From Haliclona indistincta (Eukaryota; Porifera; Demospongiae; Haplosclerida; Chalinidae), in the NCBI GenBank assembly GCA_964017065.1, contig OZ024791.1, forward strand, positions 7,510,384 through 7,574,383: a DNA stretch of 64,000 nt. The letters run 5' to 3'. Under the pieces are notes generated by a model. That model had not been told where the DNA came from. It did no database searches and worked only from the letters and a program-made list of their open reading frames with translations. The position numbers were made by a program, and so were the translations under genes. This document shows positions 33,912-45,028 of the stretch, one piece after another (position 1 is the first letter of the stretch; each line of letters starts with the position of its first letter).

Positions 33912-34722
33912 TCCCGCCCTCCCACCCTAGTGTGCAAGAGGGTTCTGATATGCATTTGATATCTTTCTTGAGTATTTTCCTCTCAGTTACCAACCAACAG
34001 ATGAGGTGATCAAGGCAGAAGCAGGCTCTAGCTGACAAGTCTATGGACTCTGTACTATTGTATTGTATTGTAGGTATTGTGTTCGCTGTGGTGCAGCTAA
34101 ACAATTTTTCAGGCCAGCACTATACTATTTATAGTGTTGGCAAAGTGCTTGAGGTTGACAACGATCTTATTAAGCTTGTCTAAATAAGTCTTCGCTAGCG
34201 TTTGTTATAATGAAGCACCATTGTGAATGCAATAATATCAGTAGTTTGAGCTGTTTATATTTCCTTTGGGTTTTTACCAGAGCATTTTCTCCTCTAAAGA
34301 GGTTTTATCTCTGGGTTTCTTTTCCCTTGGGTGATGTTAGACCAGCATCACCCATGAATACGAAGTATTATCCTTTTTTGTTTGGTCTCAGCTCAATTTT
34401 GTTGGAGTGTATTACTTGGGTGGCGTGTATGTGTGTGTGTGTACGTACGTACGTGCAAACAAAGATATGGTGGAGCTCAAGGTGGCTAAGGATTGTTAGT
34501 GATCTAAAAGTTGAGCATTGTGCATCTTCGAGATGGTTGGTGAACTATTCACAACCGTACAGGCATGGTTCACGATATTATAGTTGAGTTCGCGAACTGT
34601 TCAGCTAATGCTTTGCATCGAGCTTGTGTTTGCAAGGTAGCCATAGGCGCGCATACCACAATAGTATTATTTATTATCAAGTCGATTTTGAGTTCAGTTC
34701 AGTTTTGTACTTTACATGTGTG
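33912..34722 (+). other. Terminal segment of Ngaro element 1
   Basis: About 810 bp between A2 and B2, without coding sequence. It is found inverted at about 37320-38140 in element 2. It holds a TG/ACGT simple repeat near 34430-34455 and a hairpin-like CCTCTAAAGAGG. Confidence 0.65.
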
Positions 34723-34814
34723 TCATGTGACATAATAAGTGTTTGTGGCGTGCACAGCAGGCCGTAACCAATTGTGGTGTTATGGTGCATGCAAGTGGGT
34801 GCATGTTCGGGAGT

Positions 34815-35585
34815 CGCACTGTAAGGGTTATTGCGTGCCATATCATAGAGAATAGAATACAACAATGAAAACAACGAGGAACAAAAACAATGAACATCTG
34901 AATGTATCTTCGTCTCTCTCAGACAATCCTGCTGATGGAGAATCTTCCAGTGACCCGTTCTATCACTATGAAATGAGTACAATATTCATGTTTAGAAATC
35001 GAGTTTAAAAGCTTGCACAAAGTTCTTAACTATCTAGTTCCATTTCTACATGCTTATCCTACAATTTAAACGCTTTATAGCCTATACAGGCGATGACAGA
35101 AAGGCGTTATGCGCCCACAAACTGCTCCCGGTAAAAACACATGTTACACAATGAATCAAGCGACATAGAAGCAGCTTTGCTACCTAAATGCATTTCAGTT
35201 CCATGAGCAAATGAACCAGTAATGAACAGAAGCTACAATTGGGGCTGTGAGCTCGACTACCATGGAGCTAGACGCCCACAAAGTCTCTGAAGAACCAGGG
35301 GGCACGCAAACTCCGTGTATATCGCAACACCGGGACTCAGAACGAGCGCCAAACACTATGAAGTAGCTTGCTAGTGACTGTAACAACACACTAGTATCCA
35401 CTTGAGCCCACCTTTCACAACAGAGCGTTCTCTCGAGGCAGCAACATCTTCTTGACCTCTCGCCTACCGGGCGTTCCCGGTACAACACTGATGGCACGCA
35501 AGCTAATGTACAGTGGCAATTGGCGCACGTGACTCATCTATGCTATTTCTAGACACGTGCCTGTTCATCTACCCAGTATACCACC
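34815..35585 (+). other. Upstream region of C2
   Basis: No gene recognised. It ends in a strong start context (accaccATGGctg). Confidence 0.4.
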
Positions 35586-36962
35586 ATGGCTGCAGGTCTT
35601 GATCCTATTCCTATGCTTTCCAGTACCTTTTCCAATATGACTTTACCAGATGAAGAAATGCTGGAGACTAGCACTAGTGTACCAACAGAAAGCCAGAGTA
35701 TCCTACAAGAAGACACCGAAATACAAGAAGAGGTCAGGAGTTTACTAAAGATGATCATGAAAATGTTCCAAGTAAATGATGTTAGATGCATAGATGTACA
35801 AGAAGAGATTGTGCATTTACGAGAGATGCTCGCTAGTCTGCTGGACCTTCACGTCAACAACATAGACATCATGAAACTCGTGGACATTATGACTATACTG
35901 GCAAAGATTGGAGCAGAGAAGGAACTAGCCATCATGCGTAGACTAATAGAGGTAAAGAATAAACAGCTGGAGATCATGAAGGCAAAACAAGAGGTCAGTA
36001 GTAAACAACAAGAGGTTATAGAAATCAGCAAAACAATCGCAAGCAAGCAAAGGGAAGTCAGGCATAAACAAGAAGAGGTCAGAAGAGTACTAAATGAGGT
36101 TACAAAAGAATTCCATTTACCAGAATTAATCCCAAACCCTTTTTCTATGAAAGTTCTATTGTGGAATGTCAATGGAGCTAAACATGCAGAGATACGCAAC
36201 AGTCTGGTCTCAAGAGTGGTGGAATCCATAAATCCTGATGTGGTATTGCTTCAGGAGACTACAATAAAGTTAGTCAAAAAAATCAAAGAAACTCCCAAAA
36301 GAAAGTACGCATCGCAATGGGCATACAGAAAGGGAGCATCTGATACAGTAATTTTGTATGATAATATAATCTTTAACCGCATTGGTTTGAAAGCTGATAT
36401 AATAGAAAAAATCATAGAAGAAAAAGTCCCTGACATAACTTGGGCGAAAGAAAAAAAAAGAGGACCAGAACAAGAAGAAGGAGGTCAAGGACGAGAACAA
36501 CAACCACAACAGCTGTCATTGAGAGATGACATCATTCGCAAGCGTATGAGTTTAGTGTGTTTAAAAATACGAGGCACTGGTACAAAATTGATTTTCGTTT
36601 CCTTCCACAATGGCTACAAGATCCCTTACGCAAAAGAAGGTGCAATAGCAGCTTGTGAGCTTATATCAGAAATCCAAAAGAAGAAGAAATGCTTTGTAAT
36701 AGGCGGTGCAGACTTTAACCACCAACTGTCAAATGATGATAAGCTAAAGTTTGGTGCTGTTGAATACCAAGTTACACAAAGACGATCGGAGAAAAGGAAG
36801 GTCGACTCCATTGTTATAGCTCCAACAGGAACAGCTAAAGAGGCCTCAGTCAAGGCGATTGACCCGTTCGAGACCGCCGAACAAGTCGTGACAGAAAATC
36901 ATACTGAAGTTGTGGATCATGACCCACTGGTATGTCAACTGACAATCTACATGCCTCAATGA
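35586..36962 (+). CDS. C2: type C coiled-coil/EEP protein, 458 aa
   Basis: Intact single frame with a near-ideal start context. Residues 1-50 are a Ser/Thr/acidic leader and 50-180 a helical coiled coil with repeated (S/H)KQ(Q/R/E)EV units. The EEP domain shows N194 in LLWNVNG, E224 in PDVVLLQET, FVSFHNGY, D376 and N378 in GGADFN, and D444-H445 in VDHDPLV. All the core catalytic positions expected of an EEP hydrolase are therefore kept, unlike B2 and B5. A Gln/Glu/Gly-rich insert (about 290-310) interrupts the domain. No transmembrane or signal segment is seen. The 3' flank with AATAAA (37220-37225) matches that of type B genes. The gene sits between two Ngaro-like elements in opposite orientation. 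Substrate unknown. Confidence 0.82.
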   Translation: MAAGLDPIPMLSSTFSNMTLPDEEMLETSTSVPTESQSILQEDTEIQEEVRSLLKMIMKMFQVNDVRCIDVQEEIVHLREMLASLLDLHVNNIDIMKLVDIMTILAKIGAEKELAIMRRLIEVKNKQLEIMKAKQEVSSKQQEVIEISKTIASKQREVRHKQEEVRRVLNEVTKEFHLPELIPNPFSMKVLLWNVNGAKHAEIRNSLVSRVVESINPDVVLLQETTIKLVKKIKETPKRKYASQWAYRKGASDTVILYDNIIFNRIGLKADIIEKIIEEKVPDITWAKEKKRGPEQEEGGQGREQQPQQLSLRDDIIRKRMSLVCLKIRGTGTKLIFVSFHNGYKIPYAKEGAIAACELISEIQKKKKCFVIGGADFNHQLSNDDKLKFGAVEYQVTQRRSEKRKVDSIVIAPTGTAKEASVKAIDPFETAEQVVTENHTEVVDHDPLVCQLTIYMPQ

Positions 36963-37231
36963 AAAATTGATTTTTGTTCACATCTTATACGGACAGAAGT
37001 AACTCATTGAGCTAACTTAAAACTGTACCTATAATTATTGTTTAAGTCACTTATTGTTGTATATCCTCTAACTATGACATGTTGCATGAGCATTCTGCAA
37101 TACCATACCGTAAAAGTTTTGGACTTCAAAAAATTCTTGTTTTACGTGGTCGTTTGGAAATATCACAAAATTTATATTAGACTAAAATTGTCAACTTAAC
37201 AAAAATGTAAATCTTACACAATAAATTCTAC
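36963..37231 (+). other. 3' flank of C2 with poly(A) signal
   Basis: Shares the GTTGCATG...TTCTTGTTTTACGTGG block and CACAATAAATTCTAC with type B genes. The Ngaro-like element 2 begins right after it. Confidence 0.6.
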
Positions 37232-38414
37232 CTCCTGAACATGCACCCACTTGCATGCACCATAACACCACACAATTGGTTAAGGCCTGCTGTGCACGCC
37301 ACAAACATTTTCTTATGTCACATGACACACATGAAAAGTACAAAACTGAAGAATCAAACTCAAAATCAACTTAACCAATAAAATAAATAATATTATTATG
37401 GTATGCCTATGGCAATCAACCTCTACCTTGCAAACACAAGCTCGATGCAAAGCATTAACTGAACAGCTCGCACACTCCACTATAACTATGAACTAAGTTC
37501 ACCTCATGTAAACAATTACCAACCATCTCGAAATGCACAATGCCCAACTTTAAAACAATCCTTAGCCGTAGCTTGAACTCTACCATATCTTTGTACGTAC
37601 ACACACACACACACACACACACACATTACGCAAGTAATATACTCTAAACAACATTGAGCTGAGACCAAAAGAAAAAGAGATAATGCTTCGCGTATTCATG
37701 GGTGATGCTGGTCTAACATCACCCAAGGGAGAAACCCAGAGGTAAAACCTCTTTAGAGGAAAAATCCTCTGGTAAAACCAAAAGAAATATAAACAGCTCA
37801 CACTACTGATATTATTGCATTCACAATGGTGCTTTAAAACATGCCAGCGAGGATTTGTTTAGACAGGCTAAATAAGATCGTTGGTCAATCTCAAGCACTA
37901 TGCATAGTGCTGACCTGAAAATATTTTGTTGCACTTGTGCAAACACAATAATTACAAAATTAATCACAATAAAAAAAATTATAGTATATAGTAGCAGACG
38001 GAGTCCACAGCCTTGTTCCCTTTCAGCTCTTGCTCCTGCCTTGATCACCTCATCTATTGGTTGGTAACTGAGAGGAAATACTCAGAAAGATATCAAATGT
38101 ATATCAGAACCCTCTTGCACACTTGGGTGGGAGGGCTGGACAAGCTGAGTGGCTGCACGTTGCCTAGGAATGATTAACTATCATACCTGTACACCTTATA
38201 TACCAACACCCACGCATGCACCATGCATGCAATTATCCTACAATATTCGGGAGCATATTTCCTGTCTAATTCCTGTGTCAACATCTCCCAAACATGCACC
38301 CACTTGCATGCACCATAACACCACACAATTGGTTCATGCCACAAACAATTTCTTATGTCACATGACACCTAGGGTAAACAAAGAGAGGGTATACAGTGAT
38401 CACATGACTGACAG

Positions 38415-39349
38415 TCAGAGCTCTAAGCTCTCTGATACAGACAGGAGAGCAGACATAGAGTCTTTAACATAGCCATCTTTAGCAATTTCAGAACGCCACC
38501 TACCATGTCTCTTAAAGAGCCTATCTGGTATGCCTGCATTGGCAGCTGCTGTGGCTCCCCCTGCCCGAAGACTATGTAACCCAAATTGTTTGGCATTAAA
38601 ACCGAGTGACTTTAGCTTGGCTAGAAACACCTCCCTCATCCGGGTATAGCTCAGTGAACCAGAAGGCGCAACTTTTCACCTTTTCTGGTGTGGACAATGA
38701 CATGGAACAAATTTGCCGATGATGCTGTATATATTCCAGCCATGAGCATATACCGCTCCATCATGGCCACAGGACAGGTGATCGTGCGGGTCCTAGCTAC
38801 CACCACCGAGTCACCCTGCCGGTACTGGTCTGTCTTACTGGAAGTAATATGGACCGTCATGTGTTGCTCCGTAAACCGTATATCACAGCAACGCAAACCA
38901 GATAACTCATTGTATTGCAAAAATGCAGCAAATGAGAGCAACGCACCAGCTGCTAAACGGAAATCAGATAAAGTCGGGGAGGTACCAAGGCTTTCAATCA
39001 AGGTGGTTAGCATACTAGCAGTAATAGGTTCCTTTTTGACCTTTGGCTTAGCTAGTTTGTGTTGTAAGCCAGCCAGAGTTGCCCGAACGAATGCTGAGGA
39101 GACAATTGGTGGAAGGCCAGCAAGCTGGTGGGCCCAGCTGATTGCATTAAGCCTCTTCAACAGATGCTCTGGAGTCAGTGGTATTAGCCACTTGTTGCAG
39201 ATAAAGTGCAAAATGGACCTCTCTACTGGGAAAATTTTGACCTCAATTTGTGGCCCTGCCCAAGCTTTCCATTTCATAAATCCCCTCACATATTTTGTTA
39301 TTGTGCAGTTGGCCTTGCCTTGGAGTAGGGTGTCAGGTAAACAAGTCAC
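38415..39349 (-). pseudogene. Tyrosine recombinase of Ngaro-like element 2, frameshifted
   Basis: Two minus-strand frames make one protein of about 310 residues. The first (39349-38651) holds the SAM-like core-binding region and the first catalytic Arg in NELSGLRCCD. The second (38639-38415) holds QFGLHSLRAGGAT (His-x-x-Arg), KRHGRWRS (His/Trp position) and a Tyr in KDGYV. So all residues of the R-H-R-H/W-Y set are present. A frameshift near 38640-38655 separates the parts. It would cut and rejoin the circular cDNA of such elements. The relation to element 1 is inferred from the shared repeats, since element 1 lacks this gene as assembled. Confidence 0.85.
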
Positions 39350-39621
39350 CAGCCGTTTGAGGTCTGGGTCCTGTAAACTCTCAATAGTCTGTCACACACC
39401 CTTAGACAGGACATCTGTAAAATGTACAACAAACATAACATTACAATTTTTCTAGACCAGCGGCAGACAGGTCTGTGTAGAAAACACCAGATTAGCAGCT
39501 GTATAGGCTTGGTCACTGCTATCGTCTCTAGCTTTATTCACCATCTTCTTGACATTATCCCAAATGGGTCAGAGCTATAATCCAAACTGGACATCGAGCA
39601 TTATACTGGACACATAATTTA

Positions 39622-40290
39622 TGCGTACCATTGCCCAACCGGGCACATGAGTGTACCATTGCCCAACCGGGCACATGAGTGTACCATCACCCAACTGGGC
39701 ACATGAGTGTACCATTGCCCAACTGGGCACATGAGTGTACAATCACCCAACTGAGCACATGAGTGTACCATCACCCAACTGGGCACATGAGTGTACCATC
39801 GCCCAACTGGGCACATGAGTGTACCATTGCCCAACTGGGCACAATCACCCAACTGGGCACATGAGTGTACAATCACCCAACTGGGCACATGAGTGTACAA
39901 TCACCCAACTGGGCACATGAGTGTACAATCACCCAACTGGGCACATGGGTGTACCATCGCCCAACTGGGCACATGAGTGTACCATTGCCCAACTGGGCAC
40001 ATGAGTGTACCATCGCCCAACTGAGCACATGAGTGTACAATTGCCCAACTGCATGGGCACATGAGTGTACAATCACCCAACTGAGCACATGAGTGTACCA
40101 TCACCCAACTGAGCACATGAGTGTACCATCGCCCAACGGCACATGAGTGTACCATTGCCCAACTGGGCACATGAGTGTACCATTGCCCAACTGGGCACAT
40201 GTGTGTACCATTGCCCAACTGGGCACATGAGTGTACCATTGCCCAACTGGGCACATGAGTGTACCATTGCCCAACTGGGCACATGAGTAT
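39622..40290 (-). repeat. 28-bp minisatellite, about 23 units
   Basis: Unit CCCAACTGGGCACATGAGTG plus TACCATTG, with few changes (ATTG, ATCG, AATC variants). Each unit holds the palindrome-like CCCAACTGGG core. It is the expanded form of the element 1 repeat. Long frames over it are an artefact of the repeat. Confidence 0.95.
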
Positions 40291-40355
40291 GAATCCAAAT
40301 GGGTAACAAACTGTCCAGCTCCACTGAGCGACATATTGCTAATTAACCAATACAC

Positions 40356-41938
40356 TCAACACATTGAAAAATCACAACACAAAGCTAATAATTTGGTATT
40401 TGGCACCTTATTGTTAAATAACACTGCGCCTGAGCGCCCAGGGACAAACAAGGGTAACACCATTACATGAGTAACATACTCCTCAAATTGATCACCAGAT
40501 GAACAAATGATGGGCCAGAACGGAGCAGATGGCCAGTGAGGAACAATTAAAGTACCCTGAGCACCACATATTTGGTGCATGTCGAATGACTCAGGGATCA
40601 GAACAATTGGCGGACACCACCAATTGTTTTCACCTTGCCAATTGACCGTAAAAGCATCTACAGCTTCTGATCCCGGGTTCCAACAGCGACTATTGAATCA
40701 AGGTAACTGTGTATCAGGGGCGTTTTTACAAGGGTGCTTTCAGTGCTTGAGCACCCCCCTAAGAACCAGAACTTTCTTTTTTAATGAGGCAAAAGATATA
40801 GTTAACCATGCTTAGCAAAAATAATTAATGCTTGCCATATTTAGTAAGGTGATTAGTGGCTCAGGAGCTTATAAGGTGGCTTGCTAGCCATAGGAATGCA
40901 CGTTTTACTATACTAGATCAGAGAAAAGCTGCATTATGCAAAGCCTTGTCGATTGTACTGTAATAATAATAATAATTTCAGGCGCGGTCAATAAACAATG
41001 GGTGTGGTTTATATGAATATTATAATTAAGCACCCTCCTATTCCAAATCCTAGATACGCCACTGTGTATTGGCAATTTTTTGGAGATGTGGTTGGCGACT
41101 GCCAACTTGTAAAATGCGAACTACATTCTGGTTATCCGTAAACCATCGAATGCACAAATTAGCCAATTTCTTTTCGAGTGACTGTAGCACTCGCCAAACT
41201 GCAGTTAGCTCACACCATGTAGAGCTCTGTTGACTTTCGTTGAGGCTCCATGACCATAGGCTACATAGTGACCATGCTCCACTACATACCCTCCATAGCC
41301 GGTATCACTGGCATCTGAATATATTGGTTGAGCTTTGTAGTCAGCGAGGCTAGTTGACCAGAATTCAAACTCACTTCTTGCCTCTTCTGATAATTCTAAT
41401 TCCTCTCCCCCGCCAGTAGCTGACTAGAGGACGAAGGAGCTTTGTAAACATATAACATGCTGTAGATAAACCAAATGGTACAACTGTAAACACATAGTAT
41501 GCTCCCTGCCATGAAAAACCCAAATAATTTATTTTTGATGTACCAAGGCAATGTCTACATGATGGTAACCGGATTTCAAGTCAAAAGAGAACAAAAATCA
41601 CCTTTTTCAAACAACAACATTGCAACCTCATACTTAAACTTCTGCTTCCACAAAAACCTATTCAGGTGGCGTAGATTGATCACCAAACGCTTTTTACCAC
41701 TACTGCTTTCAACCACTGACAAAGGACTACAGATATAAGGCACCTCTAGCACCTGCCTTACACATCGGTTCCTAATCAACTCTGACAAACTTTGCTGAAC
41801 AAAATCAGCGTTAGCAATTGCTGACTGCTGGTTACATTGACTAATAGGAGTTGGCTCACTTTTCAATGGGAGGATATAACCCGATTCAATAGTACACAGT
41901 ACTGAACTGGGGGCTTTCAACACATCTTTCCAGAACAA
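40356..41938 (-). pseudogene. RT/RNase H remnant of Ngaro-like element 2
   Basis: Minus-strand pieces match the element 1 polyprotein. The RT start (SSVLCTIESGYILPLKSEPT through KKRLVINLRHLNRFLW) is at 41938-41576, RNase H pieces are at about 41410-41070, and the C-terminus (FVPGRSGAVLFNNKVPNTK) is at 40580-40356. The palm region is deleted, and a MITE interrupts the C-terminal part. Confidence 0.8.
40715..41064 (+). mobile_element. hAT-like MITE, about 350 bp
   Basis: Ends CAGGGGCGTTT and ATACGCCACTG are inverted copies typical of hAT ends. TGTAT flanks both sides (CTGTGTAT on the left). The empty site in element 1 (32625-32635) reads continuously. Confidence 0.65.
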
Positions 41939-41964
41939 TATTTTTCCCTTTGTCTACCATTAGT

Positions 41965-42533
41965 ACAGCAGCCTCAGAGTGGTGTAGCAGTATAACAGCA
42001 GTCTCAGAGTGATATAGCAGTATAACAGCAGTCTCAGAGTGGTATAGCAGTATAAAGGCAGTCTCAGAGCGGTATAGCAGTATATAGGCAGTCTCAGAGT
42101 GGTATAGCAGTATAAAGGCAGTCTCAGAGTGGTATAGCAGTATATAGGCAGTCTCAGAGTGGTATAGCAGTATAAAGGCAGTCTCAGAGCGGTATAGCAG
42201 TATATAGGCAGTCTCAGAGTGGTATAGCAGTATAAAGGCAGTCTCAGAGTGGTATAGCAGTATAAAGGCAGTCTCAGAGTGGTATAGCAGTATATAGGCA
42301 GTCTCAGAGTGGTATAGCAGTATAACAGCAGCCTCAGAGTGGTGTAGCAGTATAACAGCAGTCTCAGAGTGATATAGCAGTATAACAGCAGTCTCAGAGT
42401 GGTATAGCAGTATAAAGGCAGTCTCAGAGCGGTATAGCAGTATATAGGCAGTCTCAGAGTGGTATAGCAGTATAAAGGCAGTCTCAGAGTGGTATAGCAG
42501 TATATAGGCAGTCTCAGAGTGGTATAGCAGTAT
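41965..42533 (+). repeat. 30-bp satellite array, main block
   Basis: About 19 units of GTCTCAGAGTGGTATAGCAG plus TATAAAGGCA, with AACAGCA and ATAGGCA variants. A higher-order pattern repeats, since 41965-42090 and 42330-42450 share the same variant order. The array resumes at 44443-44609 and 45029-45080, after insertions. Confidence 0.95.
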
Positions 42534-43844
42534 TATCATTGCCGATAGGCAATGATATGTAGGGATGACCACGAATTAAGATGGCGGCTACTCATGTGTG
42601 AAAATAGTTTTCGCACATATCTCTTTTGTTATACATTTCTACTGCATTTTAACTATCTCTGAGGGTATCTGAAGTGTAAGCGCTTGTAGGAAGTCCATGA
42701 AAGTCGCCGGGATTGCTTGCTCGACGACGAAAATCAAGATGGCGACTCTTAGGGAGCAAGTTGCAGATCTTCGCTGTTTTAGCGTCTATCGAAATTCCAG
42801 ATATCTAGGATTGATCAGGCGATTGTTCTGAGCATGGAAATACCTTTGGCGAAGCTGGCAGACGTTTCTAAAGAGGTAAAACAAAATCGCCGCCCACGCG
42901 AATTGTTCATCTTCTTCTTCTTCTTCTTCTTCTTCTTCTTCTTCTTCTCAGTAAGCCTAGCGCTGTCCTGAGTGAACGAATCACTATCAAACCTGCACCA
43001 TCGTACGTGTATATATCTGGGGTAGTGCACTTAGTGCTTAGATAGGCATCAAACACTACCAGAAGCGAGTAATCCTTGAAAAACATGGTTTTTGGACCGT
43101 TTTGGACTAGAAGAGCGACTCCATTAATTAACCCTCTTGTCGCTGCTGATCATTGACTCCGCCCACATCAGTTTTGAAAGTGAGCGAGGTTCTCTCTGCT
43201 CATGGGCGCTTCAGCGCGCAAGCTAGAGCTTAGAGGTATGAACAAGCAGTATACCATACCCTGGGTAACACTGATCTGTCTATGCTGTCATCATGACCCA
43301 CGGCAGGCGCGAACCGGACGACGGTGATGCTACCCGATCTAGCTAGGCCTCGAGCTAGGCTAGGTTTCTTACACTGGCTACGTGGCGTGAGCTGTACCTA
43401 TAGGACCCCTGTGCTGTTGACAACTGAACGTTGGTCATTGTAAATGGCTAGAAGCCTCTGTGATCGTGATATCGACATCAACAAGGCTCTACTAGGCGTC
43501 ACTCTACTCGAATCCTCTATCCCGGCGGACTCAGAGTCTTCCAGCCATGATCACCATAGTGTTCCACTGAGTTGTCTGCGTTAGTCTCTTCTTCATCCAT
43601 TACAGTGCTAGGAAATATCATGTTGTCAACTCAACCTCTCTAACTATTTAAACCTTTTCGTAATTGCCGATAATAACATTCCATGTTCCTTGACTCTCTC
43701 TAGCTGACTATAGAGGCTATGCACCTTCTCATCTACTAGCTAGTAACTGCTGCTCACAGAGTTGTAAAAATAAAATAACAGCTAGCATAGAATACAGCTG
43801 ATAATTTTAAACTGATAGTGATAAAAAAAGCAACAGGAACAAGT
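42534..43844 (+). other. Insertion within the satellite, left part
   Basis: Begins with the hairpin TATCATTGCCGATAGGCAATGATA, then TGTAGGGATGACC. It contains a TTC repeat at about 42910-42948. No gene was recognised. Confidence 0.45.
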
Positions 43845-44442
43845 AAAGTAAAAAAGTTTCAATAAAAAAACTAAAAAGTGTAGGGATGACTCTTGCAAAA
43901 GTAAAGGAACAAGATGGGATAATGCTTGCAAAAGTAAAAGAACAAGATGGGATGATGCTTGCAAAAGTAAAGGAACAAGATGGGATGATGCTTGCAAAAG
44001 TAAAGGAACAAGATGGAATAATGCTTGCAAATGTAAAAGTCCCAAGTATCCCTACATCAGCGGCTTGCTGCGATGACGTGCAACTGACAAAATTGATGCG
44101 GAATCCTTTTCCTACACCTTTTACAACCGTCAATTACTTCATCGGACTGCGTCCTCCAAATACAGCTACCTGCAGCTTATTTACAACTGTCGACTACTTG
44201 ATCGGACTGCGTCCTCCTTCAAGCCGCTGATGTAGGGATACTTGGGACTTTTACATTTGCAAGCATTATTCCATCTTGTTCCTTTACTTTTGCAAGCATC
44301 ATCCCATCTTGTTCCTTTACTTTTGCAAGCATCATCCCATCTTGTTCTTTTACTTTTGCAAGCATTATCCCATCTTGTTCCTTTACTTTTGCAAGAGTCA
44401 TCCCTACACTTTTTAGTTTTTTTATTGAAACTTTTTTACTTT
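43845..44442 (+). repeat. Long foldback element with internal 33-bp repeats
   Basis: Arms 43845-44066 and 44221-44442 are near-identical inverted copies (about 222 bp) around 154 bp. Each arm holds five 33-bp units (GCAAAAGTAAAGGAACAAGA core). The centre holds a direct duplication of CGGACTGCGTCCTCC. The inner ends CCCTACATCAGCGGCTT match those of the 26045 foldback. Confidence 0.9.
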
Positions 44443-44609
44443 ATAAAGGCAGTCTCAGAGCGGTATAGCAGTATATAGGCAGTCTCAGAGTGGTATAGCA
44501 GTATAAAGGCAGTCTCAGAGTGGTATAGCAGTATAAAGGCAGTCTCAGAGTGGTATAGCAGTATATAGGCAGTCTCAGTCGTATAGCAGTATAAAGGCAG
44601 TCTCAGAGT
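44443..44609 (+). repeat. 30-bp satellite array, second block
   Basis: Same unit as 41965-42533. It ends in the 8-bp target duplication CTCAGAGT of the hAT element. Confidence 0.9.
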
Positions 44610-45028
44610 TAGGGTTGGGCGATATATCGATATTTCGATATTATCGCGATACACACAGGCATGATATATCGATCGTAGACTAAATGAACTATGCGATATT
44701 ATCGCCGCACGATTAATATCGCCACATGGTACTAGTTTGGTGGAAGAGTAATAGCAGCATATTTCCATTGCTATTAAGTTTGGCAAGAAAATACCTGTGT
44801 GTGCCGGGAACAAGTGTTCTGTCAGAAAGGATATTCAGCAAAGAAGGCCTCGTTGTGGATCCATTTCGTAGTCGTTTGAAGCCTGACCATGTAAACACTC
44901 TCAAAGAACTTAAAATAATTTTTCCCCCCAAATTTTTTTGAGTAATAATTATCGTGATAATATCGAATATCGTGATAATTTGTATTATGATAATCGCCAG
45001 ATGATATTTTTGGTATCGCCCAACCCTA
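44610..45028 (+). mobile_element. hAT element remnant with 8-bp target duplication
   Basis: Ends TAGGGTTGGGCGATA...TATCGCCCAACCCTA are inverted. CTCAGAGT is on both sides (44602-44609 and 45029-45036), and 8 bp is the hAT target size. Inside, 44726-44941 encodes about 70 residues with FPLLLSLARKYLCVPGTSV, SERIFS and RSRLKPDHVN, the C-terminal dimerisation region (hATC) of hAT transposases. The rest of the transposase is deleted. Confidence 0.92.

Larger units (their letters stand above)
29772..34814 (+). mobile_element. Ngaro/PAT-like tyrosine-recombinase retrotransposon 1
   Basis: It carries split direct repeats. An A repeat (29772-30024, interrupted by an 80-bp insertion) is repeated at about 33753-33911. 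A B repeat at 33659-33752 is repeated at 34723-34814. This A1-internal-B1-A2-B2 layout is that of Ngaro/PAT elements. The body has one gag-RT-RNase H frame and a CCCAGTTGGG minisatellite. The recombinase gene expected next is not visible; a 200-N gap lies there. Confidence 0.8.
37232..41947 (-). mobile_element. Ngaro/PAT-like retrotransposon 2, degraded
   Basis: Read on the minus strand, it has RT/RNase H pieces, the 28-bp minisatellite, a tyrosine recombinase, then the B and A repeats and the 800-bp terminal segment also found in element 1. The gag half is missing, and the 30-bp satellite abuts the RT start. A hAT-like MITE (40715-41064) and a deletion damage RNase H. Confidence 0.8.

Noticed and set aside
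35195..35497. 100-codon minus-strand frame upstream of C2
   Set aside because: No recognisable domain, start context or similarity to other parts of the window.
38688..39455. 255-codon plus-strand frame
   Set aside because: It is antisense to the tyrosine recombinase and has no domain of its own.
39619..40355. Several overlapping frames with repeated CPVGQWYTHVPSWAM-type units
   Set aside because: All three frames of the 28-bp minisatellite are open, which is a repeat artefact.
39622..42533. Direct repeats of 28-30 bp that might look like CRISPR arrays
   Set aside because: There are no unique spacers, no cas genes, and the DNA is eukaryotic; these are head-to-tail minisatellites.
41886..42572. 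Long minus-strand frame with a repeated YHSETA-type decapeptide
   Set aside because: It is the translation of the 30-bp satellite, whose unit length is a multiple of three and lacks stops; no start context or homology.
43886..44401. Frames with repeated MLAKVKEQDG units on both strands
   Set aside because: They derive from 33-bp tandem repeats in the foldback arms, mirrored on the two strands.
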